Positions 9,353-17,523 of a DNA stretch of 64,000 nt are shown in pieces. The notes beneath the pieces were generated by a model, which worked only from the letters and a program-made list of their open reading frames with translations, was not told the DNA's origin and did no database searches. Numbering within the stretch: the stretch's first letter is position 1; every line of letters begins with the position of its first letter. The DNA is taken from NCBI RefSeq assembly GCF_900446695.1, contig NZ_UAVP01000008.1:310001-374000 (forward strand). The letters are read 5' to 3'. Origin of the DNA: Capnocytophaga sputigena. GTDB taxonomy: Bacteria; Bacteroidota; Bacteroidia; Flavobacteriales; Flavobacteriaceae. A program made the position numbers and the translations under genes.

Positions 9353-9384
9353 TTTGCTAATTTGCTAATTTCCTCCTATCTTTG
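9353..9384 (+). promoter_or_regulatory. Rightward promoter of the S24 repressor gene
   Basis: TTTG (9353-9356), 20 nt, TATCTTTG (9377-9384), a full consensus match. The spacer holds an 8-bp-period AATTTGCT repeat. The leader to the ATG at 9434 is about 42 nt. Confidence 0.72.
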
Positions 9385-9433
9385 CCGTGATTTTAGAGAA
9401 TTTCTTTAAAGTTGTTTATCTTTCTCACTGATT

Positions 9434-10210
9434 ATGAATGTAAAAGAACGTATCAAAAAATTTATAGACCACGAGGGACTCTCTATTTCGGCTTTTGAAA
9501 AGACGATAGAGGTCTCTAACGGCTATGTGAATAGTATTTCCAAAAATATAGGGATTGACAAGCTGAATGTGATTGTAGAGAAATATCCTCAGCTGAGTTT
9601 GGAATGGCTGATTACGGGCAAAGGTGAGATGCTAAAACCAACACTACCAACAACTAAAACCAACAAACTACTGATGCCCAAAGTGGTGGTGGTAGATGAT
9701 AAAGACAACGAGCGGATTCCGTTAGTGCCTATACGCGCACAAGCGGGTTACCTCACTGGTTACGACGATATTACCTTTATTGAATCACTACCTACTTACA
9801 GTTTGCCAAATATGACTAACGGCACTTATAGGATGTTTCAGGTAAAAGGACTCTCGATGTACCCTACCCTGCAAGATAGCAGCTATGTGGTGGGGCGCTT
9901 TGTAGATGATTGGCTCGCACTGAGCAGCAATAGGGTGTGCGTGGTGGTAACACAAAACGATGGGATTATCGTAAAACGCATTACTAATACCCTTGAAAAA
10001 TACGGGACGCTCTATTGTAGATCCGACAATCGGGATTTTCCACATCTATCGGTAGCGGCAGAGGATATCAAAGAGATTTGGGAATGCAAGATGCACCTCT
10101 CGTTTGAGTTTCTCGACCCTGTTACTAACTATCAGAAAATAGCCTCATTAGAAGCCGATGTAGCGCACCTGAAAGAAGAAGTACAACAACTGCGGATTAT
10201 TGATATTTAA
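9434..10210 (+). CDS. HTH / S24-peptidase transcriptional repressor (LexA/CI-like)
   Basis: 258 residues. Residues 1-~65 form a helix-turn-helix domain of phage-repressor type (SISAFEKTIEVSNGYVNSI; SLEWLITGKGEM). The S24 domain follows. It has a likely self-cleavage site AQAG (102-105, cut between A104 and G105), the serine nucleophile S141 (KGLSMYPTL) and the lysine K181 (GIIVKRIT). The C terminus (about 236-256) is a short predicted coiled coil (SLEADVAHLKEEVQQLR). In this family, DNA damage or another signal triggers self-cleavage and derepression. The gene is divergent from the DUF6934 operon and could repress it and itself through the shared spacer. It may be a chromosomal regulator or a domesticated prophage repressor. 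Confidence 0.87.
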   Translation: MNVKERIKKFIDHEGLSISAFEKTIEVSNGYVNSISKNIGIDKLNVIVEKYPQLSLEWLITGKGEMLKPTLPTTKTNKLLMPKVVVVDDKDNERIPLVPIRAQAGYLTGYDDITFIESLPTYSLPNMTNGTYRMFQVKGLSMYPTLQDSSYVVGRFVDDWLALSSNRVCVVVTQNDGIIVKRITNTLEKYGTLYCRSDNRDFPHLSVAAEDIKEIWECKMHLSFEFLDPVTNYQKIASLEADVAHLKEEVQQLRIIDI

Positions 10211-10245
10211 GGTGACAGATAACAGATAACAAGTAACAAGTAAAG
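10211..10245. repeat. 7-bp-period degenerate array
   Basis: Five heptamers of the type GRTAACA (ggtgaca, gataaca, gataaca, agtaaca, agtaaag) begin right after the repressor stop codon. It is one of about 18 such arrays in the window. Confidence 0.75.
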
Positions 10246-10288
10246 CCTGCGAGTTGGTGTAGCTGGGTATGTGAGTAACAATTTGGGT

Positions 10289-10307
10289 GGGCGTTTGCAA
10301 AACGCCC
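10289..10307. repeat. REP-like palindrome, family A
   Basis: GGGCGTTTGCAAAACGCCC, perfect 8-bp arms around GCA. It lies between two convergent genes. Further copies are at 20067, 36758 and 51371. Confidence 0.8.
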
Positions 10308-10320
10308 CTACATAAAATGA

Positions 10321-12435
10321 TTACAGTTTTATCTCTTTGGTTTTTCCTTGGAAAATCACTTTAAAGGAAAGACTTTTCCAATGTTTTGGCAGGCGGGGAG
10401 TAAAGTGTAGTTCACCATTCTTTACACGCATACCAGCAAACCCTTTGACGATGCTGAGCCAAGTCCCTGCCATTGAGGTGATGTGTAAGCCTTCGTGAAC
10501 TTCTTTATTGTAGTCGTCTAAATCGAGGCGGGCGGTGCGGAGGTAGAGGGTGTAAGCCTCATCAATCTTGCCTAAGGCAGAAGCTAATACACTGTGTACA
10601 CAAGGTGATAAAGAGGACTCGTGTACTGTGAAAGGTTCGTAAAACTCGTAGTGTTTTTGGAGTTCTTCTTTGGTAAAATGGTCTTCAAAGAAATAAAAAC
10701 CTTGCAGCGTGTCGGCTTGTTTGATGTAAGGCGAACGGAGGATTCTATCCCACGACCAATGTTGGTTGAGCGGGCGCTCCTCGGCAGGAATGGCAGTCAC
10801 CGGTTTGAGGTCTTTATCGAGGAAACCGTCTTGTTGCAAATATACTCCATACTTTTCGCTATAAGGGAAATAGATATTTTGGGCTATATGTAGCCATTGT
10901 TGTGTTTCTTCTTTTGTAATATCTTCTTTTTGCAATGTTGTTACCTGCTCGGCAGCATAACACAAACACCAAGAGGCAAGGTAATTTGTATAGAAATTGT
11001 TGTTTATATTATTTTCGTACTCATTAGGTCCTGTCACACCTAAGATTACATACTTTTGTTTTTCTGCCGAAAAAGAGATTCTCTGCGCCCAAAAACGCGC
11101 AATAGCAATAAGCACTTCTATTCCATAGTCTTTGATATAGGACTCATCGCCAGTATAGCGGGTATAGTTGTAGATCGCAAAAGCAATTGCCCCATTGCGG
11201 TGGATTTCTTCAAAGGTGATTTCCCACTCGTTATGGCATTCTTCGCCGTTCATCGTTACCATAGGATAGAGCGCTGCCCCTCCTGTAAAACCAAGTTTTT
11301 GGGCGTTTTCAATCGCTTTATCCAACTGGTTGTAGCGGTACATCAGTAGGTTGCGAGCTACTTCAGCACCTTTGGTAGCCATATAAAAAGGCAGGCAATA
11401 GGCTTCAGTATCCCAATAGGTGCTGCCGCCATACTTTTCGCCCGTAAAGCCCTTAGGTCCTATATTGAGGTGAGCGTATTTGCCAGAATAGGTTTGGTTG
11501 AGTTGGAAGATATTAAAGCGGATACCTTGTTGAGCTTTTTCATCACCTTCAATCACAATATCCGAGGTTTCCCAAATAGTAGCCCAATCTTCTCGTTGAT
11601 TTTCTAAAAGGCTATCAAAAAGAGCAATAGACTTTGACAAAGTTGAGCAATCATTACTTCTACTATAGCCTCCGTATTTTTCAATGCAGAAAGTTTGGTT
11701 TTGCTTCACTTTTACTTCATATTGCAACCCTATATAATTCTCTTTCTTATTTTCTTTAGGAGAAATATTTAGTGCTTTATTATCTATAAAAAGTTGATTT
11801 TGCATAAAAGTATGCACTTTAAACCCTGTTTTTTTAGTTTCGGCAAGTATCGTTGCAAAGTTATCTTCTGAAGAAATTTCTAAAGTATTCCAAAAACGCT
11901 CATCCCAATTAGCATCACTATTTTTGATACCGCTATCTAAGTAACTTTCTATTTCTATAGTAGCCTCGGTGGTGAGAGGAGTGATTTCGTAACGCAGAGC
12001 ACCGAGTTCATCGTAGCGCAAGGAGAGGAAACGCAAGACTTTCACTTGTATTTCTTGCTGATTGGGGAGCATAGCAGTGAATGAACGCTCATACCAACCT
12101 TCTTTCATATTGAGTTGGCGACGGAAGTTTTTCACTTCGAGGCAGGTGTTCAAATCTAATAATTCCCCATTGATTTTGATGTGTAACCCTATCCAACTCG
12201 GGGCGTTGAGCACTTTGGCAAAGTACTCGGGATAGCCGTTTTTCCACCAGCCTACTCGGGTTTTATCGGGGTAATAGACCCCACCGATGTAACTGCCTTG
12301 CAGGGTGTCGCCCGTGTAATCTTCTTCAAAATTAGCACGCATTCCCATAGCCCCATTGCCGAGGCTAAAAATACTTTCGTGTTTGGTAATATCAGCTTTA
12401 TTAAAGCCCTCGATGATGATGTTCCAAGTGTTCAT
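10321..12435 (-). CDS. GH65 disaccharide phosphorylase, probably maltose phosphorylase
   Basis: 704 residues, slightly short of the usual 750-790. The N-terminal beta-sandwich starts with SLGNGAMGMRANFEE (24-38). The (alpha/alpha)6 barrel contains TYWDTEAYCLPFY (339-351), NGEECHNEWEITFEEIHRNG (396-415) and the catalytic-acid segment GVTGPNEYENNINNNF with Glu472. The C-terminal part ends in a small beta domain. There is no signal peptide, so it works in the cytoplasm. GH65 enzymes split maltose, trehalose, kojibiose or nigerose with phosphate to give beta-glucose 1-phosphate and glucose; the HNEWE region suits maltose-type enzymes. It stands alone, downstream of the nupC terminator and far from the susCD genes. 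Confidence 0.88.
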   Translation of the reverse strand: MNTWNIIIEGFNKADITKHESIFSLGNGAMGMRANFEEDYTGDTLQGSYIGGVYYPDKTRVGWWKNGYPEYFAKVLNAPSWIGLHIKINGELLDLNTCLEVKNFRRQLNMKEGWYERSFTAMLPNQQEIQVKVLRFLSLRYDELGALRYEITPLTTEATIEIESYLDSGIKNSDANWDERFWNTLEISSEDNFATILAETKKTGFKVHTFMQNQLFIDNKALNISPKENKKENYIGLQYEVKVKQNQTFCIEKYGGYSRSNDCSTLSKSIALFDSLLENQREDWATIWETSDIVIEGDEKAQQGIRFNIFQLNQTYSGKYAHLNIGPKGFTGEKYGGSTYWDTEAYCLPFYMATKGAEVARNLLMYRYNQLDKAIENAQKLGFTGGAALYPMVTMNGEECHNEWEITFEEIHRNGAIAFAIYNYTRYTGDESYIKDYGIEVLIAIARFWAQRISFSAEKQKYVILGVTGPNEYENNINNNFYTNYLASWCLCYAAEQVTTLQKEDITKEETQQWLHIAQNIYFPYSEKYGVYLQQDGFLDKDLKPVTAIPAEERPLNQHWSWDRILRSPYIKQADTLQGFYFFEDHFTKEELQKHYEFYEPFTVHESSLSPCVHSVLASALGKIDEAYTLYLRTARLDLDDYNKEVHEGLHITSMAGTWLSIVKGFAGMRVKNGELHFTPRLPKHWKSLSFKVIFQGKTKEIKL

Positions 12436-12448
12436 TTTTTTATTTAGA

Positions 12449-12482
12449 TTTCAGGGGTTAGGGGGTAGGTTTTAGGGTTTTT
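12449..12482. repeat. 7-bp-period degenerate array
   Basis: Heptamers ending in TAG (atttcag, gggttag, ggggtag, gttttag) stand just upstream of the GH65 start on the minus strand. Confidence 0.65.
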
Positions 12483-12506
12483 GGAGAATTGAAATTGTAA
12501 AAAACA

Positions 12507-12542
12507 AATGTGTCAATTAGCTTATTGACTAATTGACACATT
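12507..12542 (-). terminator. Terminator after nupC
   Basis: Perfect 14-bp inverted repeat (12507-12520 with 12529-12542) around an 8-nt loop. On the minus strand it is followed by a T-rich run (TTTGTTTTTT). Confidence 0.85.
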
Positions 12543-12556
12543 GATTATTTTTCTAA

Positions 12557-13894
12557 TTATCCTATTATCATTCCAGCGATGGTGGCTGACATTAGAGAAG
12601 CTAACGAACCGCCAAGTACTGCTTTGAGTCCGAATTCTGAAAGGGTTTTGCGTTGGTTAGGAGCTAAAGCGCCTATACCGCCTATCTGGATACCTATAGA
12701 GGCAAAATTGGCAAAACCACAAAGCATATAGGTAGCTATCATTATTGATTTGTTGTACATCAAGTGAGGCTGACTCGCCATATCTTTGAGGATACCTAAT
12801 TGAGTGTAGGCTACGAACTCTGAAGAAGCGAGTTTTACCCCGAGCAATTGCCCCATTAGCATCACATCTTCTTTGGCAATCCCGATGAGCCACATCACAG
12901 GGGAGAAAATTGTACCGAGAATCATCTCAAGCGAAAGTCCTTCTTTATAAGGCGTATTAGCTGCAATAAAACCATTGAGGTTGCCCATATAGCCCATCCA
13001 GTGGAGAATATAGTTGATCATCGCAATCATCGCAACGAATACGAGGAGCATAGCAGCTACGTTGGCAGCAAGTTTGAGTCCTTCGGTAGTACCATTGGCG
13101 ATAGCATCAAGTACATTTGAGCCTACATTTTCCATTGATACGTGAGAATCGTTAGAGAATTGTTCGGTTTGTGGACAGAGGATTTTGGAAACTACAATAG
13201 CTCCAGGAGCAGCCATTACTGAGGCGGCTAACAAGTGACGAGCGAAGAGCAAGCGCATTTCGGGGTCATCACCGCCGAGATATTGTATATAAGCCGCCAT
13301 TACCCCACCGGCTACAGTAGCCATACCACCTATCATCACGAGGAGGATTTCGGAGCGGGTCATTTTAGAGAGGTAAGCCTTAATCATCAAAGGGGCTTCG
13401 GTTTGACCGAGGAAGATATTACCTGTAACCGAAAGACTTTCGGCTCCTGAAATATTGAGAAGTTTAGAGAGTGCCCACGCCATTCCGCGTACTACTATTT
13501 GGATAACTCCCAAGTAAAACAAGAGAGAGGTGAGCGCTGAAAAGAAGATAATAGTAGGTAGTACTTGGAATACGAATATATACCCAAAAGTATTGGTATC
13601 AAGCAGGTTACCCAATAGAAACTGGCTACCAGCTTTGGTGAAATCTAATATCAACACGAACACACTACCAGCGAAATCAAAAGCTTTTTGAATGAAGCCT
13701 ACTTTGAGGATACCTATAGCGAGCAGTAGTTGTATACTTAAGCCAATACCTACAGTGCGCCAATTGATAGCACGGCGGTTGCTGCTAAAGAGAAATGCTA
13801 TGAGGAGAATCACTACCATACCTAACACTCCACGTCCAAAGCTCTCCATTGTAAATCCTTCACTGGGGATTACTTTCATAATTGTTTCTTCCAT
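12557..13894 (-). CDS. nupC: Concentrative nucleoside transporter, NupC/CNT family
   Basis: 445 residues, 8-10 predicted membrane helices. CNT features include GQTEAPLMIKAYL in the first re-entrant half, the gate-like GGMATVAGGVMAAY, NGTTEGLKLAANVAAMLL and the C-terminal GFANFASIGIQIGG. The family brings nucleosides in with protons or sodium across the inner membrane. The gene starts 12 nt after the stop of the bifunctional nuclease gene, so the two share a transcript that ends at the hairpin at 12507. A second ATG (residue 6) is an equally possible start. Imported nucleosides would feed the salvage enzymes encoded elsewhere in the window (HPRT-Adk, PyrR-type UPRT). Confidence 0.94.
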   Translation of the reverse strand: MEETIMKVIPSEGFTMESFGRGVLGMVVILLIAFLFSSNRRAINWRTVGIGLSIQLLLAIGILKVGFIQKAFDFAGSVFVLILDFTKAGSQFLLGNLLDTNTFGYIFVFQVLPTIIFFSALTSLLFYLGVIQIVVRGMAWALSKLLNISGAESLSVTGNIFLGQTEAPLMIKAYLSKMTRSEILLVMIGGMATVAGGVMAAYIQYLGGDDPEMRLLFARHLLAASVMAAPGAIVVSKILCPQTEQFSNDSHVSMENVGSNVLDAIANGTTEGLKLAANVAAMLLVFVAMIAMINYILHWMGYMGNLNGFIAANTPYKEGLSLEMILGTIFSPVMWLIGIAKEDVMLMGQLLGVKLASSEFVAYTQLGILKDMASQPHLMYNKSIMIATYMLCGFANFASIGIQIGGIGALAPNQRKTLSEFGLKAVLGGSLASLMSATIAGMIIG

Positions 13895-13906
13895 CTATTA
13901 TTGTTT

Positions 13907-14515
13907 TTAAAAGGTATTATCACGTTTTGAAATTTCGTCTCTCACTTGAGCAGCCATTTCGTAATCCTCATTTTCCACACATTCACCGAGCATTTTCTTA
14001 AGTTCGCTAAGCGAATATTTGGAGTAACGGTTACGAGTAGCATCATCAGTAACATCATCTAAGGAGGGACTCACAGGTTGTTTTTTGCTATCTTCATTAG
14101 GCAAAGGGATGTAGATGCCAGCGCGTTCTACAATTTCCTTATAGGTGTAAATAGGTGCGTTGAAACGCAATGCGATAGCAATAGCATCGCTGGTACGGGC
14201 ATCGATAGTGCGTTCTTTGCCGTTTTGCACACAGAGCATATTAGAATAAAAAATGCCCTCCTCTAATTTGTAAATCACTACTCGTCGCACTTGGATACTG
14301 AAGGTATCGGCTAAGTTTTTGAAGAGGTCGTGTGTGAGGGGGCGTGGTGGAATGATGTTTCTCTCTAACTCTAAAGCAATAGCTTGCGCCTCGAAGGTAC
14401 CTATGACGATAGGCAACTTCAAATCAGACTCTAATTCGTGCATTATCAGCACAAAAGCGTCGTTTTGAGAATGGTTATATGATATTCTTTTGACAAAGAG
14501 GCGTACTAAATCCAT
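13907..14515 (-). CDS. Bifunctional nuclease (DUF151) with C-terminal UVR motif
   Basis: 202 residues. Residues 1-~135 match the BFN/DUF151 fold: LPIVIGTFEAQAIALELE (34-51), RPLTHDLF and DARTSDAIAIALRFNAPIY. A short linker leads to a UvrB/UvrC-type helical hairpin (SLSELKKMLGECVENEDYEMA; VRDEISKRD), a protein-protein contact module also found at the end of UvrB in this window. The family is described as having RNase and DNase activity in plants and Mycobacterium; the role in Bacteroidota is not known to me. It is the first gene of a two-gene unit with nupC. Confidence 0.9.
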   Translation of the reverse strand: MDLVRLFVKRISYNHSQNDAFVLIMHELESDLKLPIVIGTFEAQAIALELERNIIPPRPLTHDLFKNLADTFSIQVRRVVIYKLEEGIFYSNMLCVQNGKERTIDARTSDAIAIALRFNAPIYTYKEIVERAGIYIPLPNEDSKKQPVSPSLDDVTDDATRNRYSKYSLSELKKMLGECVENEDYEMAAQVRDEISKRDNTF

Positions 14516-14616
14516 CAGTAGGTTAGCGTAAAAACTTTTTAATTGGGGGTAAAGGTAAGATAAAAAAAGTGAACTGCAAAAGTTTTGTTAAAATATTTTT
14601 TGGAATGACACGAAAA

Positions 14617-14642
14617 AGGCTATGCAAAGTATCGCATAGCCT
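14617..14642 (-). terminator. Terminator after the NlpE-like lipoprotein gene
   Basis: AGGCTATGC (14617-14625) pairs with GCATAGCCT (14634-14642). On the minus strand a TTTTT run follows. It closes the long leftward run of genes that begins at 19995. Confidence 0.82.
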
Positions 14643-14663
14643 CTGTTTTAGTGTAATCTTGTT

Positions 14664-15110
14664 TTACATTTGTTTGGTAAGGGTGTAATCTTTCACCATT
14701 TGAGGTTCTTTACCATCTTCGCCAACTTGTACGATATTATCGCCTTTGGTAATATAGAAAGATTTGTGGTTATCTGCTTTAGAAACGAGTGTAAAACCTT
14801 TATCAGTGCGTTCTACTTTACCTTCTTCTTTAGATTCAAAGTTTTTGCTTGCGCAATTTTCTTGTTTTACATAGGTGTCATCGGCATAAAGGTGGATAAC
14901 AGTAGCCATTCCGCCGCAATCGGCAGCTGGAAGCGTACCTACATAAGTAGCTAACAATTGAGGAGTTACCATTTCTTCTACTTTTTCAGCAGTATTCTCC
15001 ATCATAGTAGCGGTTTCACTTACTACAGTGTTAGCTGTTTGTGAAGGATTGTTTTGGCAGGAGGCGAGCAAAAGGACAGCAGCTCCTAGTGTAAAGATGT
15101 GTTTTTTCAT
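14664..15110 (-). CDS. NlpE-like lipoprotein
   Basis: 148 residues. The lipoprotein signal ends at Cys18 (LLLASC). After a low-complexity linker (about 20-45) comes an NlpE N-terminal beta-barrel-like segment: YVGTLPAADCGGMATVIHLY, DDTYVKQENC and a KGFTLVSKADNHKSFYIT strand series. NlpE proteins sense surface contact or copper in enterobacteria. Here only one small domain is present, and the paired Cys residues (ADCGG, ENCAS) could bind metal or form a disulphide; that is inference. The gene is 21 nt after the histidine kinase stop, so it is the last gene of that transcript. Confidence 0.8.
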   Translation of the reverse strand: MKKHIFTLGAAVLLLASCQNNPSQTANTVVSETATMMENTAEKVEEMVTPQLLATYVGTLPAADCGGMATVIHLYADDTYVKQENCASKNFESKEEGKVERTDKGFTLVSKADNHKSFYITKGDNIVQVGEDGKEPQMVKDYTLTKQM

Positions 15111-15131
15111 AAAAATATAATGTTTAATACG

Positions 15132-16586
15132 TTACTTATTCAAAAAATGTACCAATGTTATAACAAATTCACTGCCTTTGCCTACTTGAGAGGTAAAAGA
15201 AATACTACCATTGTACGAGAGCACGATATTCTTTACCATTGCCAAACCTAAGCCACTACCGCTGGTTTTTGTAGTGAATTTGGGTTCAAAAATCTTTTCT
15301 TTATCGGCATTGGCAATGCCTATACCGTTATCTTTGACAGTGAGAGTTATATCTTTCTCACTTTTAGTAAGTTTTACTTCTATTGCGGGGAAAGGTTCAT
15401 TTTCAGTAGCTTGGAGAGCGTTTTTCACCAAATTGGTAACCACACGCCCTAATTGGTCTTTATCAAACACCGCAACAATCTCATCGTGAGAGTGCGTGAA
15501 GTGAATTTCATCGGTGTTGAAAATATCCAAAGTACGCTTGACAACAGACACAAAGTCAAATTCCTCATCGTTTTTAGCCGGCATATTCGTAAGAGCGGAG
15601 AAAGCCGTTGAAATATTGCTGAGGATATCGATTTGCTGGATAAGTGATTCGCAAAACTCATTAGTTTGTTCGGTTGTTTGGGGTTCGCGGCTCGCTTTAC
15701 GCTGGTAACTCTGCACCGAAAGGCGCATAGGAGTTAGCGGGTTTTTGATTTCGTGCGCTACTTGTTTTGCCATATCGCGCCACGCTTGTTCGCGTTCCGA
15801 TTGTGCCAAGAGCGCTTTGCTATTCTCAATCTCGTCAATCATTCCGTTATAGGCATTTACCAATTCGGTAATTTCGGCAGGTGCCGATTTGAGGAGGATT
15901 TTTTCATTCTGCGATAGCAAGCGTGTTTTCTCCAATCGGTTTTCGATAGTTTTAAGCGATTTGGTGATATACTTAGAAATAAAGTAAGCTACCGTGAGCG
16001 CTACCACCAAGAGTGAGAAATAGACAATTGCCAAATTGTAGAGTGAGCCTTCTAAAGCGCGCTCGTTGAAGGTATCGTTCTCAAAATAAGGGATATTGAG
16101 GATAGCGATAGGCTTGAACTGCAAATCGGTAATGTAGCTATAGGAGGTTTGATAGCCACGCCCTGCAAACTCGTGATGTTCTACCAAGCGTTTGTTGAGG
16201 GTAGCCGAAAGCTGATGCAGTACTGCAGGCGGAATGAAAAACGCATCTTGATCGGGAGAGAGAGAGGCTTTGGAACTTTTGAGCAGCACTCCATCGAGGT
16301 CATAGAGGGCAAAATTCAGGTTTTGGATATTGGCAATACTATAGATATCCTCACGGAAAATAAGGGGAATATAAGGAGTTTCGACAGGGAAAGTGGTTTG
16401 CGAAAACACATATTGTATTTGCATTTTTATTTGGTTTTCCTTATCGACAAGACGTTCGTCGTGATATTCCAACGCTTGTTTTTTGTACTGGCTAACCATC
16501 ACTAAGGCTAAGATAGCAAAAGACACCAGTACGAGGAGGGTCATACTGAGGAATATCTGAAAGCGAAGGCTGTTTTTCTTAAACAT
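15132..16586 (-). CDS. Membrane sensor histidine kinase, NtrY-like
   Basis: 484 residues. One membrane helix spans about 10-31 and a second about 184-204, with an ~150-residue periplasmic sensor part between. A HAMP-like stretch follows (about 205-260). The dimerisation box is MAKQVAHEIKNPLTPMRLS with the phosphorylated His278, the form seen in NtrY kinases. The ATPase domain has N box LGRVVTNLVKNALQATE, G1 DNGIGI and G2 SGSGLGLAMVK. No response regulator lies beside it, so its partner is elsewhere. It sits between a SPOR-domain protein and an NlpE-like lipoprotein, which suggests an envelope-related signal. Confidence 0.92.
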   Translation of the reverse strand: MFKKNSLRFQIFLSMTLLVLVSFAILALVMVSQYKKQALEYHDERLVDKENQIKMQIQYVFSQTTFPVETPYIPLIFREDIYSIANIQNLNFALYDLDGVLLKSSKASLSPDQDAFFIPPAVLHQLSATLNKRLVEHHEFAGRGYQTSYSYITDLQFKPIAILNIPYFENDTFNERALEGSLYNLAIVYFSLLVVALTVAYFISKYITKSLKTIENRLEKTRLLSQNEKILLKSAPAEITELVNAYNGMIDEIENSKALLAQSEREQAWRDMAKQVAHEIKNPLTPMRLSVQSYQRKASREPQTTEQTNEFCESLIQQIDILSNISTAFSALTNMPAKNDEEFDFVSVVKRTLDIFNTDEIHFTHSHDEIVAVFDKDQLGRVVTNLVKNALQATENEPFPAIEVKLTKSEKDITLTVKDNGIGIANADKEKIFEPKFTTKTSGSGLGLAMVKNIVLSYNGSISFTSQVGKGSEFVITLVHFLNK

Positions 16587-16605
16587 AGCGTTCCCCTATT
16601 AGAGA

Positions 16606-16953
16606 TTATTTTAAGCCAACTACGAAAGCAGCAGGATAGGATTTTTTAATCTCTATCAAGTTTTTTTCGGCTTCTAAACGTGTGCGGAAACTACCGATGC
16701 GCACTTTGTAATTAGGAGACTCGAAAGTGAGCAAGGCGGGATATTGTTTGTATTTATTTTTAGCATCGAGTAAGGCTTTGTTAGCCTCGGTGATGTTACC
16801 GTTGTAGATTTGCACTTGGAAAGCACTTTCGCTGCGGGCTACTTCTTTTTTGTACTCCATAGCATCGGCGATATTGCTCTCTTGGTTGATCGTTACTTGT
16901 GCATAAGTAGCTCCAGTGAGCAATAAAGCAGCGGTGATAAATATATTTTTCAT
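16606..16953 (-). CDS. Secreted SPOR-domain protein
   Basis: 115 residues with a cleavable signal peptide (cut after TYAQ, about residue 19). The C-terminal half is a SPOR-like fold: FQVQIYNGN, then NYKVRIGSFRTRLEAEKNL, then a final strand AFVVGL. SPOR domains bind denuded peptidoglycan glycan strands at division sites. The gene is 19 nt after the HK start on one side and 18 nt from the pyrR stop on the other, in one continuous leftward transcript. Confidence 0.83.
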   Translation of the reverse strand: MKNIFITAALLLTGATYAQVTINQESNIADAMEYKKEVARSESAFQVQIYNGNITEANKALLDAKNKYKQYPALLTFESPNYKVRIGSFRTRLEAEKNLIEIKKSYPAAFVVGLK

Positions 16954-16971
16954 CTTTGTTTAAAAAAAGTT

Positions 16972-17514
16972 TTACTTATTAATTACTTGAACGGAATTGT
17001 TGTTCCAATTCACGATTACACGTTCGTTGTTGATAGCATCTACCTGCTTGCCGCTGTAATCGGGCTGGATAGGCAGTTGACGGCTAAAGCGTCTATCGAT
17101 AAGCACTAAGAGTTCTATTTCGGAAGGGCGACCAAAACTTTGTATGGCACTAAGAGCCGCACGGATGCTCCTACCGGTATAGAGCACATCGTCAATGAAT
17201 ACCACTCGCTTGTTTTCCACAATGAAATCGATAGCGGTAGAGTTAGCCTCTAAAGGTTTGCCCGTACGGCGGAAATCGTCACGGAAGAAAGTAATATCCA
17301 ACAGTCCTAAAGAAATATTAGGCACGTGGTATTCCTCGGTAAGGAGCTTTACCAAACGCTGGGCTAAGTGAGTGCCGCGAGGCTGTATACCGATGAAAAC
17401 TGTATCGGAAAAATCGTTGTGGTTTTCAATCAGTTCACAAGCAAGGCGATGGAGCATCACTTGGAGTTCCTTATCACTGATAATTTGCTTAGTATAAGTG
17501 TTGTCGACAGTCAT
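16972..17514 (-). CDS. pyrR: PyrR: pyr regulator / uracil phosphoribosyltransferase
   Basis: 180 residues. The PRPP loop VVFIDDVLYTGRSI is at 104-117. IGIQPRGTHLAQRL (41-54) and the C-terminal segment LIDRRFSRQLPIQPDYSGK are typical of PyrR. In Gram-positive bacteria it attenuates pyr operons by binding UMP and RNA, and it also makes UMP from uracil. No pyr genes or obvious attenuator are nearby, so here the enzyme role may dominate. It starts 9 nt after the stop of the O-antigen-ligase gene. Confidence 0.93.
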   Translation of the reverse strand: MTVDNTYTKQIISDKELQVMLHRLACELIENHNDFSDTVFIGIQPRGTHLAQRLVKLLTEEYHVPNISLGLLDITFFRDDFRRTGKPLEANSTAIDFIVENKRVVFIDDVLYTGRSIRAALSAIQSFGRPSEIELLVLIDRRFSRQLPIQPDYSGKQVDAINNERVIVNWNNNSVQVINK

Positions 17515-17523
17515 TATACGTGT

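Noticed and set aside
11633-11646. ACTTTGACAAAGT, similar to the family-B arm (also at 47808-47820)
   Set aside because: The first lies inside the GH65 coding sequence and both lack the GGTGCGAG part, so chance is more likely.
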